This document shows, in pieces, positions 25,329 through 34,600 of a stretch of DNA of 64,000 bases. Position numbers and translations under genes: made by a program. Every line of letters begins with the position of its first letter. Within the stretch, counting starts at the first letter, position 1. Where the stretch lies: NCBI GenBank assembly GCA_041584755.1, contig JBFHDK010000006.1, forward strand, positions 1 through 64,000, written 5' to 3'. The DNA comes from HB2-32-21 sp003448675. Its GTDB lineage: Bacteria > Pseudomonadota > Gammaproteobacteria > Pseudomonadales > Porticoccaceae. The notes beneath the pieces were generated by a model that worked only from the letters and a program-made list of their open reading frames with translations, did no database searches and was not told the origin of the DNA.

Positions 25329-25922
25329 CTAATAAATCTGTACTCGCAATCCCACTTCGACCCAGCGGTCCAGCTCGATAATCTGATCGTTTTCCAGCGC
25401 GACACAGCCGTGGGTCCAGTTAAACTGCCGGTGGATGGCAAGGTCTCCATCGCCGATACCGTGGATACCTATGGCTCCACCAAGAGGGGTAGTATCCGGC
25501 GGGTTCAATCCCAGCTTATTCGCACGCACTATGGCGCTGTATTGAACGGGTGTTATTTTTTTTTCGGCCAACGCCAATTCAGCATGTTCATCAGTGGGGT
25601 AATTTAAGCCAATGAACAGCTTGTATTGGCTGCTGATGCTTTTGGATGTAATTCGGTAGGTGCCTCTTGGTGTGGTGTCATCCCCTTGCATGTGCAGGGT
25701 AGAACTTCCACCGCGCCCAATAGAGATATTTTTAAAGAAAAGGACCGCCTCGTCCTTTCGCATTAGCGTCAACGTGCGGTGTGTTGTGTCAATCAATATC
25801 CATTTGTAATCAAGGGTTGGCAGCCCGGGTTCTTGAGGCGATTCCGAAGAGGAGAGTTCGGAATAGCCTACGAGTGGCATACCTCCCGCTAGCAACAAAG
25901 CCAAGAAAAGCCAACTTTTCAT
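25329..25922 (-). CDS. L,D-transpeptidase (YkuD domain), short form
   Basis: A 197-residue exported protein: signal peptide MKSWLFLALLLAGG, then a YkuD domain with IGIHG (H154) and the active-site motif THGC (Cys173), where Thr replaces the more usual Ser. WILIDTTHRTLTLMRKD is the typical first strand pair. Such enzymes make 3-3 cross-links or attach lipoprotein Lys to diaminopimelate; YafK/YkuD-like short forms can also act as hydrolases. Start at ATG 25920-25922; the frame upstream to 26003 has no signal-like start. It converges on the Lpp-like gene with a 53-bp gap. Confidence 0.8.
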   Translation of the reverse strand: MKSWLFLALLLAGGMPLVGYSELSSSESPQEPGLPTLDYKWILIDTTHRTLTLMRKDEAVLFFKNISIGRGGSSTLHMQGDDTTPRGTYRITSKSISSQYKLFIGLNYPTDEHAELALAEKKITPVQYSAIVRANKLGLNPPDTTPLGGAIGIHGIGDGDLAIHRQFNWTHGCVALENDQIIELDRWVEVGLRVQIY

Positions 25923-26297
25923 ATATTTTGTTCTATGCTTTACGCAGGTCCCACGGTAAAGTTTGGCATCGAAAAGGCTAAAAACGAGAGCTGATACCAT
26001 CATTTATGGCGAAGTCACTACGAAAACTCGGTGAAACTGAGACTCAACTGGTTATCCGCTTATTCAGCTGATCCATAGTTGAGCGGGGCGGGCCCTGTTA
26101 CCCAATGGAACGCATTTACATTCAGCTTTTCTGCTCGGCAAATGACGCTAGTGGTATGACGAGCCCCCGTTTTTTAAGGCCACATTTTACTTCAGTTCGT
26201 CCATGGCGCTTTTTTTCTCTTGCACCCACAACAAGATGCACTCTGAAAGCCAGTCGTGAACAGACTCACCGATGGAAACGCAAGGGCTGATCTCACA

Positions 26298-27368
26298 ATG
26301 AAAGCAGAATTTGTCCCAGGCTATCTGAGCCGAATGGTTCTGACCGGCTACCTACTCTGCTTAGGCCTCCTTTGTCAGGCGGCAACTTTTAACCTACCGC
26401 AGGACGGCTCGACAGTGGTCGGCTCCCTCCGCGTAGTATTGCCCAGCCCCGACAATACCTTAGTCGATATTGCCCGCCATTTTAATGTTGGGCACCACGA
26501 AATTACCTGGGCAAACCCCGAGGTAAATGTTTGGGTGCCCGGCAGCGGTGTGAAAGTGGTGGTGCCAACACAATTTATTCTGCCGCCAAAGCCGTGGGAG
26601 GGGGTGATTTTAAACATACCCCAACGGCGATTATTCTATTTTCCCAAACCACGAAAAGGGGAAACCGCCAAGGTCATTACCTACCCCGTCAGTATCGCCA
26701 GGGAGGGGTGGTCGACGCCATTAGGGAAAACAACGATAGTGGGCAAGTATAAAGATCCAGCCTGGTTTGTGCCGCCCTCCATTCGCCAGGAAAAACTTGA
26801 GGAGGGCGAGCGGGATTTTCCAACCTATTTTCCGCCTGGCCCGAATAACCCCATGGGCATGCTAGCGATTCAAACCGGATTTCAGGGCATTTTTATCCAT
26901 GGCACTAACCGGCCATGGGGAGTGGGCATGCGTGTTAGCCACGGTTGCCTGCATTTGTATCCGGAGGACGCGCAAGAGATCTTTCCACGAATCGAAACCG
27001 GTACACCCGTACGGGTAGTCAATGAACCCTACGTGTTCGGGCTGCTGGGCAACAGTTTGGTAATGGCGAGCTATCGAGTAGTCCCGGAATATGAAATCCC
27101 GGATAACACTTTTATGAAAGCGATACTGGCGATTGCCCCCTATCTTGAGGCAGGCGTCAATCAGGGGATTTCATACAACGTTGACTGGCGGCAGGTGCAA
27201 GGGTTGCTCGACTCACCTCACATCATACCCATGGATATAACGGTTGGGGCTCGGAGTCTGCAGGAAAAACTTACCGCAACGGAAGTTGAGCTCTTCGATT
27301 GGCCGCCCTACGGTATCGACGCCAACGATGCCCGCGCGCCCGGCAAAATTCCTTACAACAACGATTAA
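26298..27368 (+). CDS. L,D-transpeptidase with LysM-like domain (ErfK/YbiS/YcfS/YnhG type)
   Basis: A 356-residue periplasmic enzyme. After a signal peptide (LTGYLLCLGLLCQAA) comes a LysM-like peptidoglycan-binding segment (NTLVDIARHFNVGHHEITWANP), then the YkuD domain with IHGTNRPWG (H201) and SHGCLHLYPED (Cys217), and a C-terminal extension of about 130 residues. This ErfK/YbiS architecture is the one that links Lpp to peptidoglycan in E. coli. Start chosen at ATG 26298; ATG 26334 would give a shorter signal peptide. Divergent from the short L,D-transpeptidase across 375 bp. The usual Arg after SHGC is replaced (SHGCLH). Confidence 0.85.
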   Translation: MKAEFVPGYLSRMVLTGYLLCLGLLCQAATFNLPQDGSTVVGSLRVVLPSPDNTLVDIARHFNVGHHEITWANPEVNVWVPGSGVKVVVPTQFILPPKPWEGVILNIPQRRLFYFPKPRKGETAKVITYPVSIAREGWSTPLGKTTIVGKYKDPAWFVPPSIRQEKLEEGERDFPTYFPPGPNNPMGMLAIQTGFQGIFIHGTNRPWGVGMRVSHGCLHLYPEDAQEIFPRIETGTPVRVVNEPYVFGLLGNSLVMASYRVVPEYEIPDNTFMKAILAIAPYLEAGVNQGISYNVDWRQVQGLLDSPHIIPMDITVGARSLQEKLTATEVELFDWPPYGIDANDARAPGKIPYNND

Positions 27369-27423
27369 CGGGAACGGCAGCCTTCCAGTTCACAGCGCGT
27401 CCGTCATCGGACCCGAGCCACTG

Positions 27424-27774
27424 CTAAAGCTCCTCTTCCCCCATGGGGTACTTGCGGGTCAATTCCAGCAAGGCGTCCCGTTCAGCTTTTTCGATGGCAA
27501 TAAAACGACACCCACAATCGCGGGAATCCCGACTATCGCCTTCATCAACCCAGGTAATCTCGGCTTGGACATTGAGAGGCTGTTGGGAAATATCCTGAGG
27601 TAACTCGATACTAAGGTTGACGTGGCTTCCTACCTTAACCTCCCTGTGCGTGTTGATCATCATACCGCCAACGGAGATGTCTCCGATAAAGCCAAAAAGC
27701 CTCTGGTCTTCCACGGATTTGACCCGGATCAGTTTTAACAACCTGGTTCTGCCTTGTTGTCTATTCTCGCGCAA
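27424..27774 (-). CDS. PilZ domain protein
   Basis: A 116-residue single-domain protein with the two c-di-GMP-binding features of PilZ: an Arg-rich N-terminus (RENRQQGRTRLLKL) and the GDISVGGMMI motif of D/N-x-S-x-x-G type, followed by a beta-barrel with LNVQAEITWVD. The first motif is looser than the ideal RxxxR, so ligand binding is likely but not certain. It would act as a cytosolic c-di-GMP effector. It converges on the L,D-transpeptidase with a 55-bp gap and has a 398-bp upstream region with a perfect inverted repeat. Confidence 0.75.
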   Translation of the reverse strand: MRENRQQGRTRLLKLIRVKSVEDQRLFGFIGDISVGGMMINTHREVKVGSHVNLSIELPQDISQQPLNVQAEITWVDEGDSRDSRDCGCRFIAIEKAERDALLELTRKYPMGEEEL

Positions 27775-28172
27775 GTTATTCCTTTACTTGACCTAGAAAG
27801 GGCGTGGAGTTTGTCATATTCGCTTATTTTGATCCACAACACCGGAACAAATAGTCTTTAACACTTCTACTTATTTCGCTAGTTTAGCGCTTTTTCCTCG
27901 ATCTTATTCAAACAATGTTATGTTTGAATCAACCCGCGCGCGCTTATCAGAGGGTCGCCTGCTGTCCGTCTTTCCTTCACGTTCAACGCGCGGCATTATA
28001 TTTTTACCGACTCCCTTTTAAAGCCCTGGTCTTACTACCAGGAATAAGCACGCAGGGTTTTTCTTGAAGCGCGCTAGCAGCTGGATAGCTATGAGCCAGG
28101 TGTCGGCACCCCCCAACGTAACCAAAAGCGACAGCGTGCATAACCAGCCGGCGTTAACTTACTGACCTATAT
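27775..28172. other. Long non-coding region upstream of the PilZ gene
   Basis: No gene is recognised in 398 bp between the cusA stop and the PilZ start. The part near PilZ (27780-27930) is AT-rich as expected of a promoter region. There are two inverted repeats: 27906-27929 (listed separately) and CCTGGT-6-ACCAGG at 28025-28042. The latter follows cusA but has no T-run, so it is only a weak terminator candidate. Confidence 0.5.
27906..27929. promoter_or_regulatory. Perfect inverted repeat, possible operator for the PilZ gene
   Basis: ATTCAAAC (27906-27913) and GTTTGAAT (27922-27929) are perfect 8-bp arms around an 8-bp AT-rich centre, 132 bp before the PilZ start. The form fits a TetR/AcrR-type operator; the CAAAC...GTTTG halves recall PsrA-like sites, but with a different spacing. 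The regulator is unknown. Confidence 0.4.
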
Positions 28173-31100
28173 TCACGCCTTGCCAGCAAAATTTTTCCAG
28201 AGTAGAAATACTGCCGGCAACACCAGCAAAGTCAGCAATAATACGCTAACCATCCCCCCCACCATGGGCGCGGCGATACGACTGGTCACTTCGGCACCCG
28301 TTCCAGATCCTAAGAGAATAGGCAGCAGACCTCCTATGGTTGCAAGCGCTGTCATGGTCACGGGACGCACACGCCGGCCAGCGCCGTTAATAACCGTCGA
28401 TTTAAATTCTTCCTTTGTCCACTGGTCCACTTCTCCCAGCCCGGCTCGCTGCCACGCCTGGTTAAGGTAAACCAGCATAATGACACTGGTTTCAACAGCG
28501 ACACCAGCTAGGGCGATAAAACCCACAACCACGGCAATAGAGAAATTGAAGCCCAGCCCGTATATCAGCCAGACACTGCCCACCAGTGCAAAGGGCAGGC
28601 AGGTGATCAATATCGCCACCTCGGGGAAACGACGAAAATTCATAAATAACAGCAGCACAATAATCGCCAGCGTCAGGGGTACCACGTAGGTGAGTTTTTG
28701 TTTGGCGCGCAGCATATATTCATACTGCCCTGACCAGTCCAGTGAGTACCCGGCTGGCAGATCCAGCTCCCGGTCCACGACCTCCATGGCCTGTTCAACG
28801 TAGTTACCAACGTCAAGACCCTCAATGTCAATAAAGGTCCAGCCATGGATACGGGAGTTTTCGCTTTTTATGCTGGGTGGGCCGCCCTCTATAAAAATAC
28901 TGGCCACATCGCCCAGAGCGATCCGCTGTCCGGTCGCGGTCACCACCGGTAGCAGCGCCATTTGCTCCGGTGAATTTCTGTAAGCCTGGGGATAACGGAT
29001 ACTAATCGGGTAGCGCTCCCTCCCCTCCACGGTTTGACTGACATTCATGCCCCCGATGGCCGTGGCCACAACCTGCTGGACATCGGCGATATTCAAACCA
29101 AAACGCGAGGCTTTTTCCCGATCGATATCCACCTTGATATAGCGGCCACCCGCGACCCTTTCGGCATACACAGAGGCGGTGCCCGCCACCTTGGCCAGAA
29201 TCATTTCAAGCTTTTGGCCGATGTCCTGAATAACATTCAGGTCCGGCCCCGCCACTTTAATGCCCACCGGTGTTTTGATACCGGTTGCCAACATGTCGAT
29301 GCGGGTTTTAATAGGCATCACCCAACTATTGCTCAGGCCCGGTAGCTTGAGGAGGGTATCCATCTCCTTGATCAAGGCCTGCGTGGTCAAGCCGGGACGC
29401 CACTGATCGCGATCTTTTAGCTGGATAAACGTCTCGATCATGGTCAGTGGCGCCGGGTCGGTCGCTGTCTCCGCCCGGCCGATTTTGCCAAATACCGTAT
29501 CCACCTCCGGCACTGTACGAATCAGCTTGTCGGTCTGTTGCAGAATTTCCCGCGCCTTACCGATAGATAGTCCGGGGTAAGTCGTGGGCATATACATAAT
29601 GTCGCCTTCATCCAGCGCCGGCATAAATTCACTACCGATTTTGCTGAGGGGCCATAAAGTGCTGGCCAGCAATACCAGCGCAACAGCGATGGTCACTTTA
29701 GGGTAAGTCAGTACCTTTTCCAGAACCGGCATATAAGCGCCAATCAGCAGACGGTTGACGGGATTCTCCCCCTCTGTCCGTATCTTCCCGCTAATAAAAT
29801 AGCCCATCAGCACCGGCACCAGGGTAATGGTCAGCGCCGCGGCAGCCCCCATGGCATAGGTCTTGGTGAAGGCCAGCGGTGAGAACATGCGCCCTTCCTG
29901 GGCTTCCAGTGCAAATACCGGTACGAAGCTGACGGTGATAATGAGCAAACTGAAAAACAGCGCCGGACCGACTTCCAACGCTGAGTCTGCGACGATACGC
30001 CAGCGGTTCTCCCTGGTAAGTGGCGTTTTTTCCAGGTGCTTGTGCATGTTTTCAATCATCACGATGGCGCCGTCAATCATGGCGCCAATGGCAATGGCGA
30101 TACCCCCCAGCGACATAATATTGGCGTTGATACCCTGGATATACATCACAATAAAAGCGGTCAGGATGCCCACCGGCAAACTGATAATGGCCACCAGTGA
30201 CGAGCGCAGGTGAAAGAGAAAGACCACGCACACTAGTGCCACCACGGCAAACTCTTCCAGCAATTTCTCCCAGAGGTTGCGTACCGCTCGTTCAATCAAG
30301 TCGGAGCGGTCGTAGACAGGAACCACGTCCACGCCCCGGGGTAGCCCCTGTTTAAGCTGTTCCAGTCTGGCTTTGACGCTTGCGATGGTTTGCTGGGCAT
30401 TATCGCCATAGCGCATCACTACCACTCCGCCAACGGTTTCGCCTTCACCATTGAGTTCGGCAATACCCCGGCGCATCTGCGGCCCGAGTCGGATATCCGC
30501 CAGATCTTTCAAGCGCAGAGGTGCGCCGTTTTCGTTAACGCCAAGGGGAATATTGGCCAGATCGCTTTCGTTTTTAATATAGCCCGAGGCCCGTACCATG
30601 TATTCGGCTTCGGCCAGCTCCACCACCGATGCCCCGACTTCCTGGTTGGCGCGCAGGATGGCCGTTTGCACGTGAGCCAGGGGCATTTCGAAAGCGCGTA
30701 GTTTTTCGGGGTCAACAATCACCTGATATTGCTTGACCATGCCACCCACGGTCGCCACTTCCGATACGCCTGGCACGGACTGCAGTTCGTATTTCAGATA
30801 CCAGTCCTGCAGCGAGCGCAGCTGACTGATGTCGTGCCGGCCGCTTTTGTCCACCAGTGCGTAGAGGTAGACCCAGCCAACGCCGGTGGCATCCGGCCCC
30901 AATTGAGGCCGGGCGTTAGTGGGCAGCGACGGTGACACCTGACTCAAGTATTCAAGTACCCGCGAGCGAGCCCAGTAGAGATCGGTGTCCTCGTTAAAAA
31001 TCACATAGACATAGGAATCCCCAAAAAATGAGAAACCCCGCACGGTGACGGCGCCGGGCACGGACAACATCGCCGTCGTCAATGGATAGGTCACCTGATC

Positions 31101-31289
31101 TTCGACCACCTGGGGCGCCTGGCCGGGATAACTGGTTTTGATAATCACCTGGACATCAGACAGATCGGGAATGGCGTCGACAGGTGTATTTTTCAGGGAA
31201 AAAACCCCACCAATGACCAGCACCGCCGTTGCCAGCAGGACAAGAATCCGGTTGGCAACGGACCAGCGAATAATCGACTCAATCATCAC
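28173..31289 (-). CDS. cusA: Copper/silver RND efflux transporter CusA (HME family)
   Basis: A 1038-residue inner-membrane proton-driven pump of the heavy-metal RND family. Near-identity to CusA signatures is visible: NTPVDAIPDLSDVQVIIKTS, SYPGQAPQVVEDQVTYPLTT, GFSFFGDSYVYVIF, LAEAEYMVRASGY, the charged membrane segment GGIAIAIGAMIDGAIVMIEN, and the periplasmic Met sites MYMPTTYPG and RIDMLATGIKTPVG. Compared with E. coli CusA from memory, the third Met of the metal triad (after EKAxRxG) appears to be Leu (SRFGLN). Start is GTG 31289 or the next ATG 31286; the end of cusB overlaps it by about 11 bases. Confidence 0.9.
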   Translation of the reverse strand: MMIESIIRWSVANRILVLLATAVLVIGGVFSLKNTPVDAIPDLSDVQVIIKTSYPGQAPQVVEDQVTYPLTTAMLSVPGAVTVRGFSFFGDSYVYVIFNEDTDLYWARSRVLEYLSQVSPSLPTNARPQLGPDATGVGWVYLYALVDKSGRHDISQLRSLQDWYLKYELQSVPGVSEVATVGGMVKQYQVIVDPEKLRAFEMPLAHVQTAILRANQEVGASVVELAEAEYMVRASGYIKNESDLANIPLGVNENGAPLRLKDLADIRLGPQMRRGIAELNGEGETVGGVVVMRYGDNAQQTIASVKARLEQLKQGLPRGVDVVPVYDRSDLIERAVRNLWEKLLEEFAVVALVCVVFLFHLRSSLVAIISLPVGILTAFIVMYIQGINANIMSLGGIAIAIGAMIDGAIVMIENMHKHLEKTPLTRENRWRIVADSALEVGPALFFSLLIITVSFVPVFALEAQEGRMFSPLAFTKTYAMGAAAALTITLVPVLMGYFISGKIRTEGENPVNRLLIGAYMPVLEKVLTYPKVTIAVALVLLASTLWPLSKIGSEFMPALDEGDIMYMPTTYPGLSIGKAREILQQTDKLIRTVPEVDTVFGKIGRAETATDPAPLTMIETFIQLKDRDQWRPGLTTQALIKEMDTLLKLPGLSNSWVMPIKTRIDMLATGIKTPVGIKVAGPDLNVIQDIGQKLEMILAKVAGTASVYAERVAGGRYIKVDIDREKASRFGLNIADVQQVVATAIGGMNVSQTVEGRERYPISIRYPQAYRNSPEQMALLPVVTATGQRIALGDVASIFIEGGPPSIKSENSRIHGWTFIDIEGLDVGNYVEQAMEVVDRELDLPAGYSLDWSGQYEYMLRAKQKLTYVVPLTLAIIVLLLFMNFRRFPEVAILITCLPFALVGSVWLIYGLGFNFSIAVVVGFIALAGVAVETSVIMLVYLNQAWQRAGLGEVDQWTKEEFKSTVINGAGRRVRPVTMTALATIGGLLPILLGSGTGAEVTSRIAAPMVGGMVSVLLLTLLVLPAVFLLWKNFAGKA

Positions 31290-32802
31290 CGTGCTCCCAA
31301 TGCCGACTGTCCTTAGTAGCTTGTTGCGGATCTCTCGACGGAACCCGACGCAGGTCTACAACAACGAAATCCCCACCGACAATCTCAAAGGTAAAACGAA
31401 TGTCATCCCCCACTTGCATTGCTTCAAGGTCGAGTCTCTCGGATGCCATAAAGTCCATGGTCATGGCGGGTCGGTTCCACTTAACGATAGGCTCGTGGGA
31501 AATACTCAGTCGGCGGGATTTTTTATCCACGCGCTCAATCGTACCCGCGACGGTGGCACGACGGCCCGCATCGACTACTGGTAATTGCTCCGCCGTATCG
31601 GACATATTGCTGTTATGGTTCAGACGACGGAAATCACTGGTTTTGCTGGACTCGGAATCCAGTAAAAACTGTGCCGATGTGACAACACGCTCGTCGGCTT
31701 CCAGGCCCTCGATGATTTCCACATAGTCGTTATCCATCCGCCCTGGCTTCACTGCCACCGACTTGAATCGCCCTTTACCCAACGCCAGCACCACACGATC
31801 CTGCCTGCCGGTGCGAATAAGCGCTTCCCGTGGCACACTCAGCACCTGTTCGCTGGCAGTGGCGTGTATCACCACCTGGGCGAACATATTGGGTTTAAGC
31901 AAACTGTCTGGATTGTAAAAACGCAAGCGCACACGCGCTGTGCGGGTTTTTGGGTCGAGAGTGGGATAGACGTAATCGACTTCGCCCAACCACTGTTTTC
32001 CCGGCAGATAATCCAGGGTCATGGTCACTGGCAAACCCACTTTCACCAGCGCCGCCTGGCGTTCAAACACTTCAGCCTCTACCCAGACGGTGTCCAGGGC
32101 GCCCACCGACATCAGGGTCGTGCCCGGGTTAACAAAAAATCCCTCGCGGATATTCAGGTTGTCGACCACCCCGGATTGCGGGGCGTAAAAAGTCAGGGTT
32201 TGGCTGACCCTGCGATCACGTTTAAGCCGATCAATCACGCTGGAGTCTATTTGTAGCGCCTTTAGACGATCCTCCGCCGCGGCCACCAGTTGCGTATTGT
32301 TGCGCTTAAGAGCGAGCACCAGTTCCTGCTGGGCGTTCACCAGTTGCGGGGCGTACAGCTCATACAGGGGCTGACCCTTTTCAACCGGATCGCCGGCGGT
32401 TTTGACATAGAGTTTTTCCACCCAGCCTTCGACTCGGGGATGAATATGTACCAACTGGTCTTCGTCATACTGCACGTAACCGACGGTGGTAATCTCGGAC
32501 TGCAAGACGCGAAATTTCGTGTTCATCACACGTACGCCAAGGTTGTTGATCACGTCCGGAGAAATCCACACTACACCTGCGGTCTGCTCATCAACATCTT
32601 CATAGACCGGCACCAGATCCATTCCCATGGGTGATTTACCCGGTTGATCCCGCCGGTAGTTCGGGTCCATGGGCGCCACCCAATAGAGGGGTTTCTGCTC
32701 TGCCTGCCCCTCGCCGGCATCTTCCGTATCCGGTCGCGGGAATAAAATGGCGATAATCACCAGCACACTCAGTGCGGCGAAAAACAGTGGTTTAGTTTTC
32801 AT
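31279..32802 (-). CDS. cusB: Efflux periplasmic adaptor CusB with fused CusF-like metallochaperone domain
   Basis: A 507-residue membrane-fusion protein. In order: an N-terminal anchor (FFAALSVLVIIAILF), a heavy-metal-binding segment (YWVAPMDP...PGKSPMGMDLVPVY), barrel-sandwich and alpha-hairpin adaptor domains (HPRVEGWVEKLYV, APQSGVVDNL, VSVGALDTVWVEAEV), and a C-terminal CusF-like domain of about 75 residues (GTIERVDKKSRRLSISHEPI, then VKWNRPAMTMDF). The CusF Cu(I)/Ag(I) ligands, one His, one Trp and two Met, are all present. It overlaps cusC by 11 bp and cusA by 11 bp. ATG 32802 was chosen over 32826 because the anchor follows it directly. Confidence 0.9.
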   Translation of the reverse strand: MKTKPLFFAALSVLVIIAILFPRPDTEDAGEGQAEQKPLYWVAPMDPNYRRDQPGKSPMGMDLVPVYEDVDEQTAGVVWISPDVINNLGVRVMNTKFRVLQSEITTVGYVQYDEDQLVHIHPRVEGWVEKLYVKTAGDPVEKGQPLYELYAPQLVNAQQELVLALKRNNTQLVAAAEDRLKALQIDSSVIDRLKRDRRVSQTLTFYAPQSGVVDNLNIREGFFVNPGTTLMSVGALDTVWVEAEVFERQAALVKVGLPVTMTLDYLPGKQWLGEVDYVYPTLDPKTRTARVRLRFYNPDSLLKPNMFAQVVIHATASEQVLSVPREALIRTGRQDRVVLALGKGRFKSVAVKPGRMDNDYVEIIEGLEADERVVTSAQFLLDSESSKTSDFRRLNHNSNMSDTAEQLPVVDAGRRATVAGTIERVDKKSRRLSISHEPIVKWNRPAMTMDFMASERLDLEAMQVGDDIRFTFEIVGGDFVVVDLRRVPSRDPQQATKDSRHWEHGDD

Positions 32803-34123
32803 GGCCCTGTCCCTTTTTCTGTCCATCCCGGCCAGCGACCAGAAAATAATTAAGTTCAGCGATGGTTTTTAAACGCTCGATATCGATATTCAGCAGCTCG
32901 ATATGAGCGTTCAGCTCGGCGATACGAGCGCGAACGACTTCCGCAAAGTCACCGGCGTCATGGGTGTAGGCCATCAGCGACGCTTCGGCCTGATCATGAA
33001 TTTCCCGCAACAGGCGATTCTCGTACAGCGTCTTGCGCTGGCTTAGTCGCAATAAACGGGATTTAGCCGCTTTAAATCCAGCCCGCATGGATCGCAAAGC
33101 CAGTGCGCGTTCGGTTTTCGCAGCAGCTGCGCTGGCAGTGGCGGCGTCCACTTCCTTGTCCTGACGGTTGGTGGTGAATAAGGGTAGGTCGAAACTCACG
33201 CCTACTGACAGGAAATCGCTACGATCTCGACCCACTGGGTCATTATCCCGGTAACCATAGTTAGCATTCAGGTCCCATTGCGGTTTATATTTTTGTCGCG
33301 CCAGATCGATGCTGGTGCTGCTGGCGACGATTTTCTGATCGATAGCCTGAATCCTTGGGTGGGTCAGCAATAACTGTCTAAGACGCGGGTCCTCACCGCC
33401 CTGCTCGCTCAGCAGTTCCGGCAACACCAGAGACAAATCCGGCAAGGCATCGCTGATCGTGAAACCTTCCAGCGAACGGGTAATCACCCACTCCGACAAT
33501 TGCGCGCGAGCCGCCTCACGGCGGGATTGCAGAACCGTCAGTCGATCATCCAGGCGCGTCAGCTCAAGCTGGGCGCGCACCAGGTCCTGCTGGCTGGTCT
33601 GGCCCAGGGCGCTGGTGTAACTGGCTTCAGCTACGTCCGCCAGGTGTTCAAATAAGACCCGATCTCTATCAATCAGACGAATCGCCTCGCTGTGACGATA
33701 GTTTTCAAGCCACAGTTGCGTGACTTCAAGGCGGATCGTGGCTTCGCGATCCCTGCGCATATGGGGCTGCTGGTCGCGCAATTGCTCCAACTGCCTGCGC
33801 TGCAGGGCCTGGCTATCGCCTCTGGGAAAAGTCTGGGAGACCCCTACCCTGAACTGGGTCATCGGCTCCTGATCAAACTCGAGACTGTCCACTGGCAGGT
33901 TAGCGAGTCCCAGCGACACTCGAGGGTCTGGTAACTCCCCAACCGCGATGCCGCGCGCGGTGAGCGCCTGTTCGCGGTGATGACTGCCTTCGAGCCAGGG
34001 GTCATGTTTGTGAGCCAGAGAAATCGCTTGTTCCAGACTTAATGGGGTTTGCCCATAAACCGGGCAGACGCACGCGAGACCAAGCAGGGCAACACCCCAC
34101 AGATGATCGTTAAAGAGTTTCAT
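32792..34123 (-). CDS. cusC: TolC-family outer membrane factor, CusC-like
   Basis: A 443-residue outer membrane efflux protein with a cleavable signal peptide (WGVALLGLACVCPVYGQ) and two TolC repeats: SLEQAISLAHKHDPWLEGS with long coiled helices, then HPRIQAIDQKIVASSTSIDLARQKYKPQWDLNANYGY in the second half. It has no lipobox, unlike E. coli CusC. ATG 34121-34123 has GGGAG five bases upstream. It is the first structural gene of the tripartite copper/silver pump, followed by overlapping cusB and cusA. The symbol reflects position; the sequence says TolC family. Confidence 0.8.
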   Translation of the reverse strand: MKLFNDHLWGVALLGLACVCPVYGQTPLSLEQAISLAHKHDPWLEGSHHREQALTARGIAVGELPDPRVSLGLANLPVDSLEFDQEPMTQFRVGVSQTFPRGDSQALQRRQLEQLRDQQPHMRRDREATIRLEVTQLWLENYRHSEAIRLIDRDRVLFEHLADVAEASYTSALGQTSQQDLVRAQLELTRLDDRLTVLQSRREAARAQLSEWVITRSLEGFTISDALPDLSLVLPELLSEQGGEDPRLRQLLLTHPRIQAIDQKIVASSTSIDLARQKYKPQWDLNANYGYRDNDPVGRDRSDFLSVGVSFDLPLFTTNRQDKEVDAATASAAAAKTERALALRSMRAGFKAAKSRLLRLSQRKTLYENRLLREIHDQAEASLMAYTHDAGDFAEVVRARIAELNAHIELLNIDIERLKTIAELNYFLVAGRDGQKKGQGHEN

Positions 34124-34229
34124 AAGCGCTCCCACGCGGGATAAACCCGGAGGTTGATATGAGGGAGCTAGTGGCTCCCGCGAACAGTTTTGTGATCAGT
34201 GGCCGAAATTCAGGCGCACTGACCCTGTA

Positions 34230-34586
34230 TCAGCGGGATATAGGGGGACGCAGGAGGGCGTTGAGCTCGGCGTTGAGGTAGGCAATTGAATATTCGGACC
34301 GCGAAAGCCCGGCCATTTCACTGATGTCAAAATGCGGCAAATCAACAACAAGGGTCACGGAGTTAAAACAATGGGCCGCTACGCAGGTCGACTCCTCGCA
34401 GCATTCTCGAGCAGGCTCGTTGCCATCTGACACATGGTTGTGGTGGGACATGGCGGTTGAATCACCAACGGTGACCACGCTGGCCATCGTCTCAACGGAC
34501 ACACAGGCAATCGCAGCCACCGCAAACACCTGGCTCACCAGGGTCAGCAGCATGCAGAGAACAATCTTTTTTTGCTTTGCGATCAC
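34230..34586 (-). CDS. Small exported Cys/His-rich protein at the head of the cus operon
   Basis: A 118-residue protein with a signal peptide (KKIVLCMLLTLVSQVFAVAAIA) and a short mature part. A metal-ligand-rich stretch follows: MSHHNH, then ECCEESTCVAAHC. The remainder is ordinary. Start is GTG 34586 with a weak ribosome site. It resembles the small exported metal-binding proteins (CopL/DUF2946-like in style) that often precede copper efflux genes, but I cannot place it in a family with certainty. It lies 106 bp upstream of cusC and probably shares its promoter. Confidence 0.6.
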   Translation of the reverse strand: MIAKQKKIVLCMLLTLVSQVFAVAAIACVSVETMASVVTVGDSTAMSHHNHVSDGNEPARECCEESTCVAAHCFNSVTLVVDLPHFDISEMAGLSRSEYSIAYLNAELNALLRPPISR

Positions 34587-34600
34587 GTAAAAATGCTAAA

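Noticed and set aside
26105..26290. A 61-codon frame in the gap before the LysM L,D-transpeptidase
   Set aside because: No homology pattern, ribosome site or composition to support a gene.
24503..28172. Genomic island or prophage at tRNA-Leu
   Set aside because: No integrase, transposase or phage gene; the genes present are cell-envelope genes of ordinary composition.
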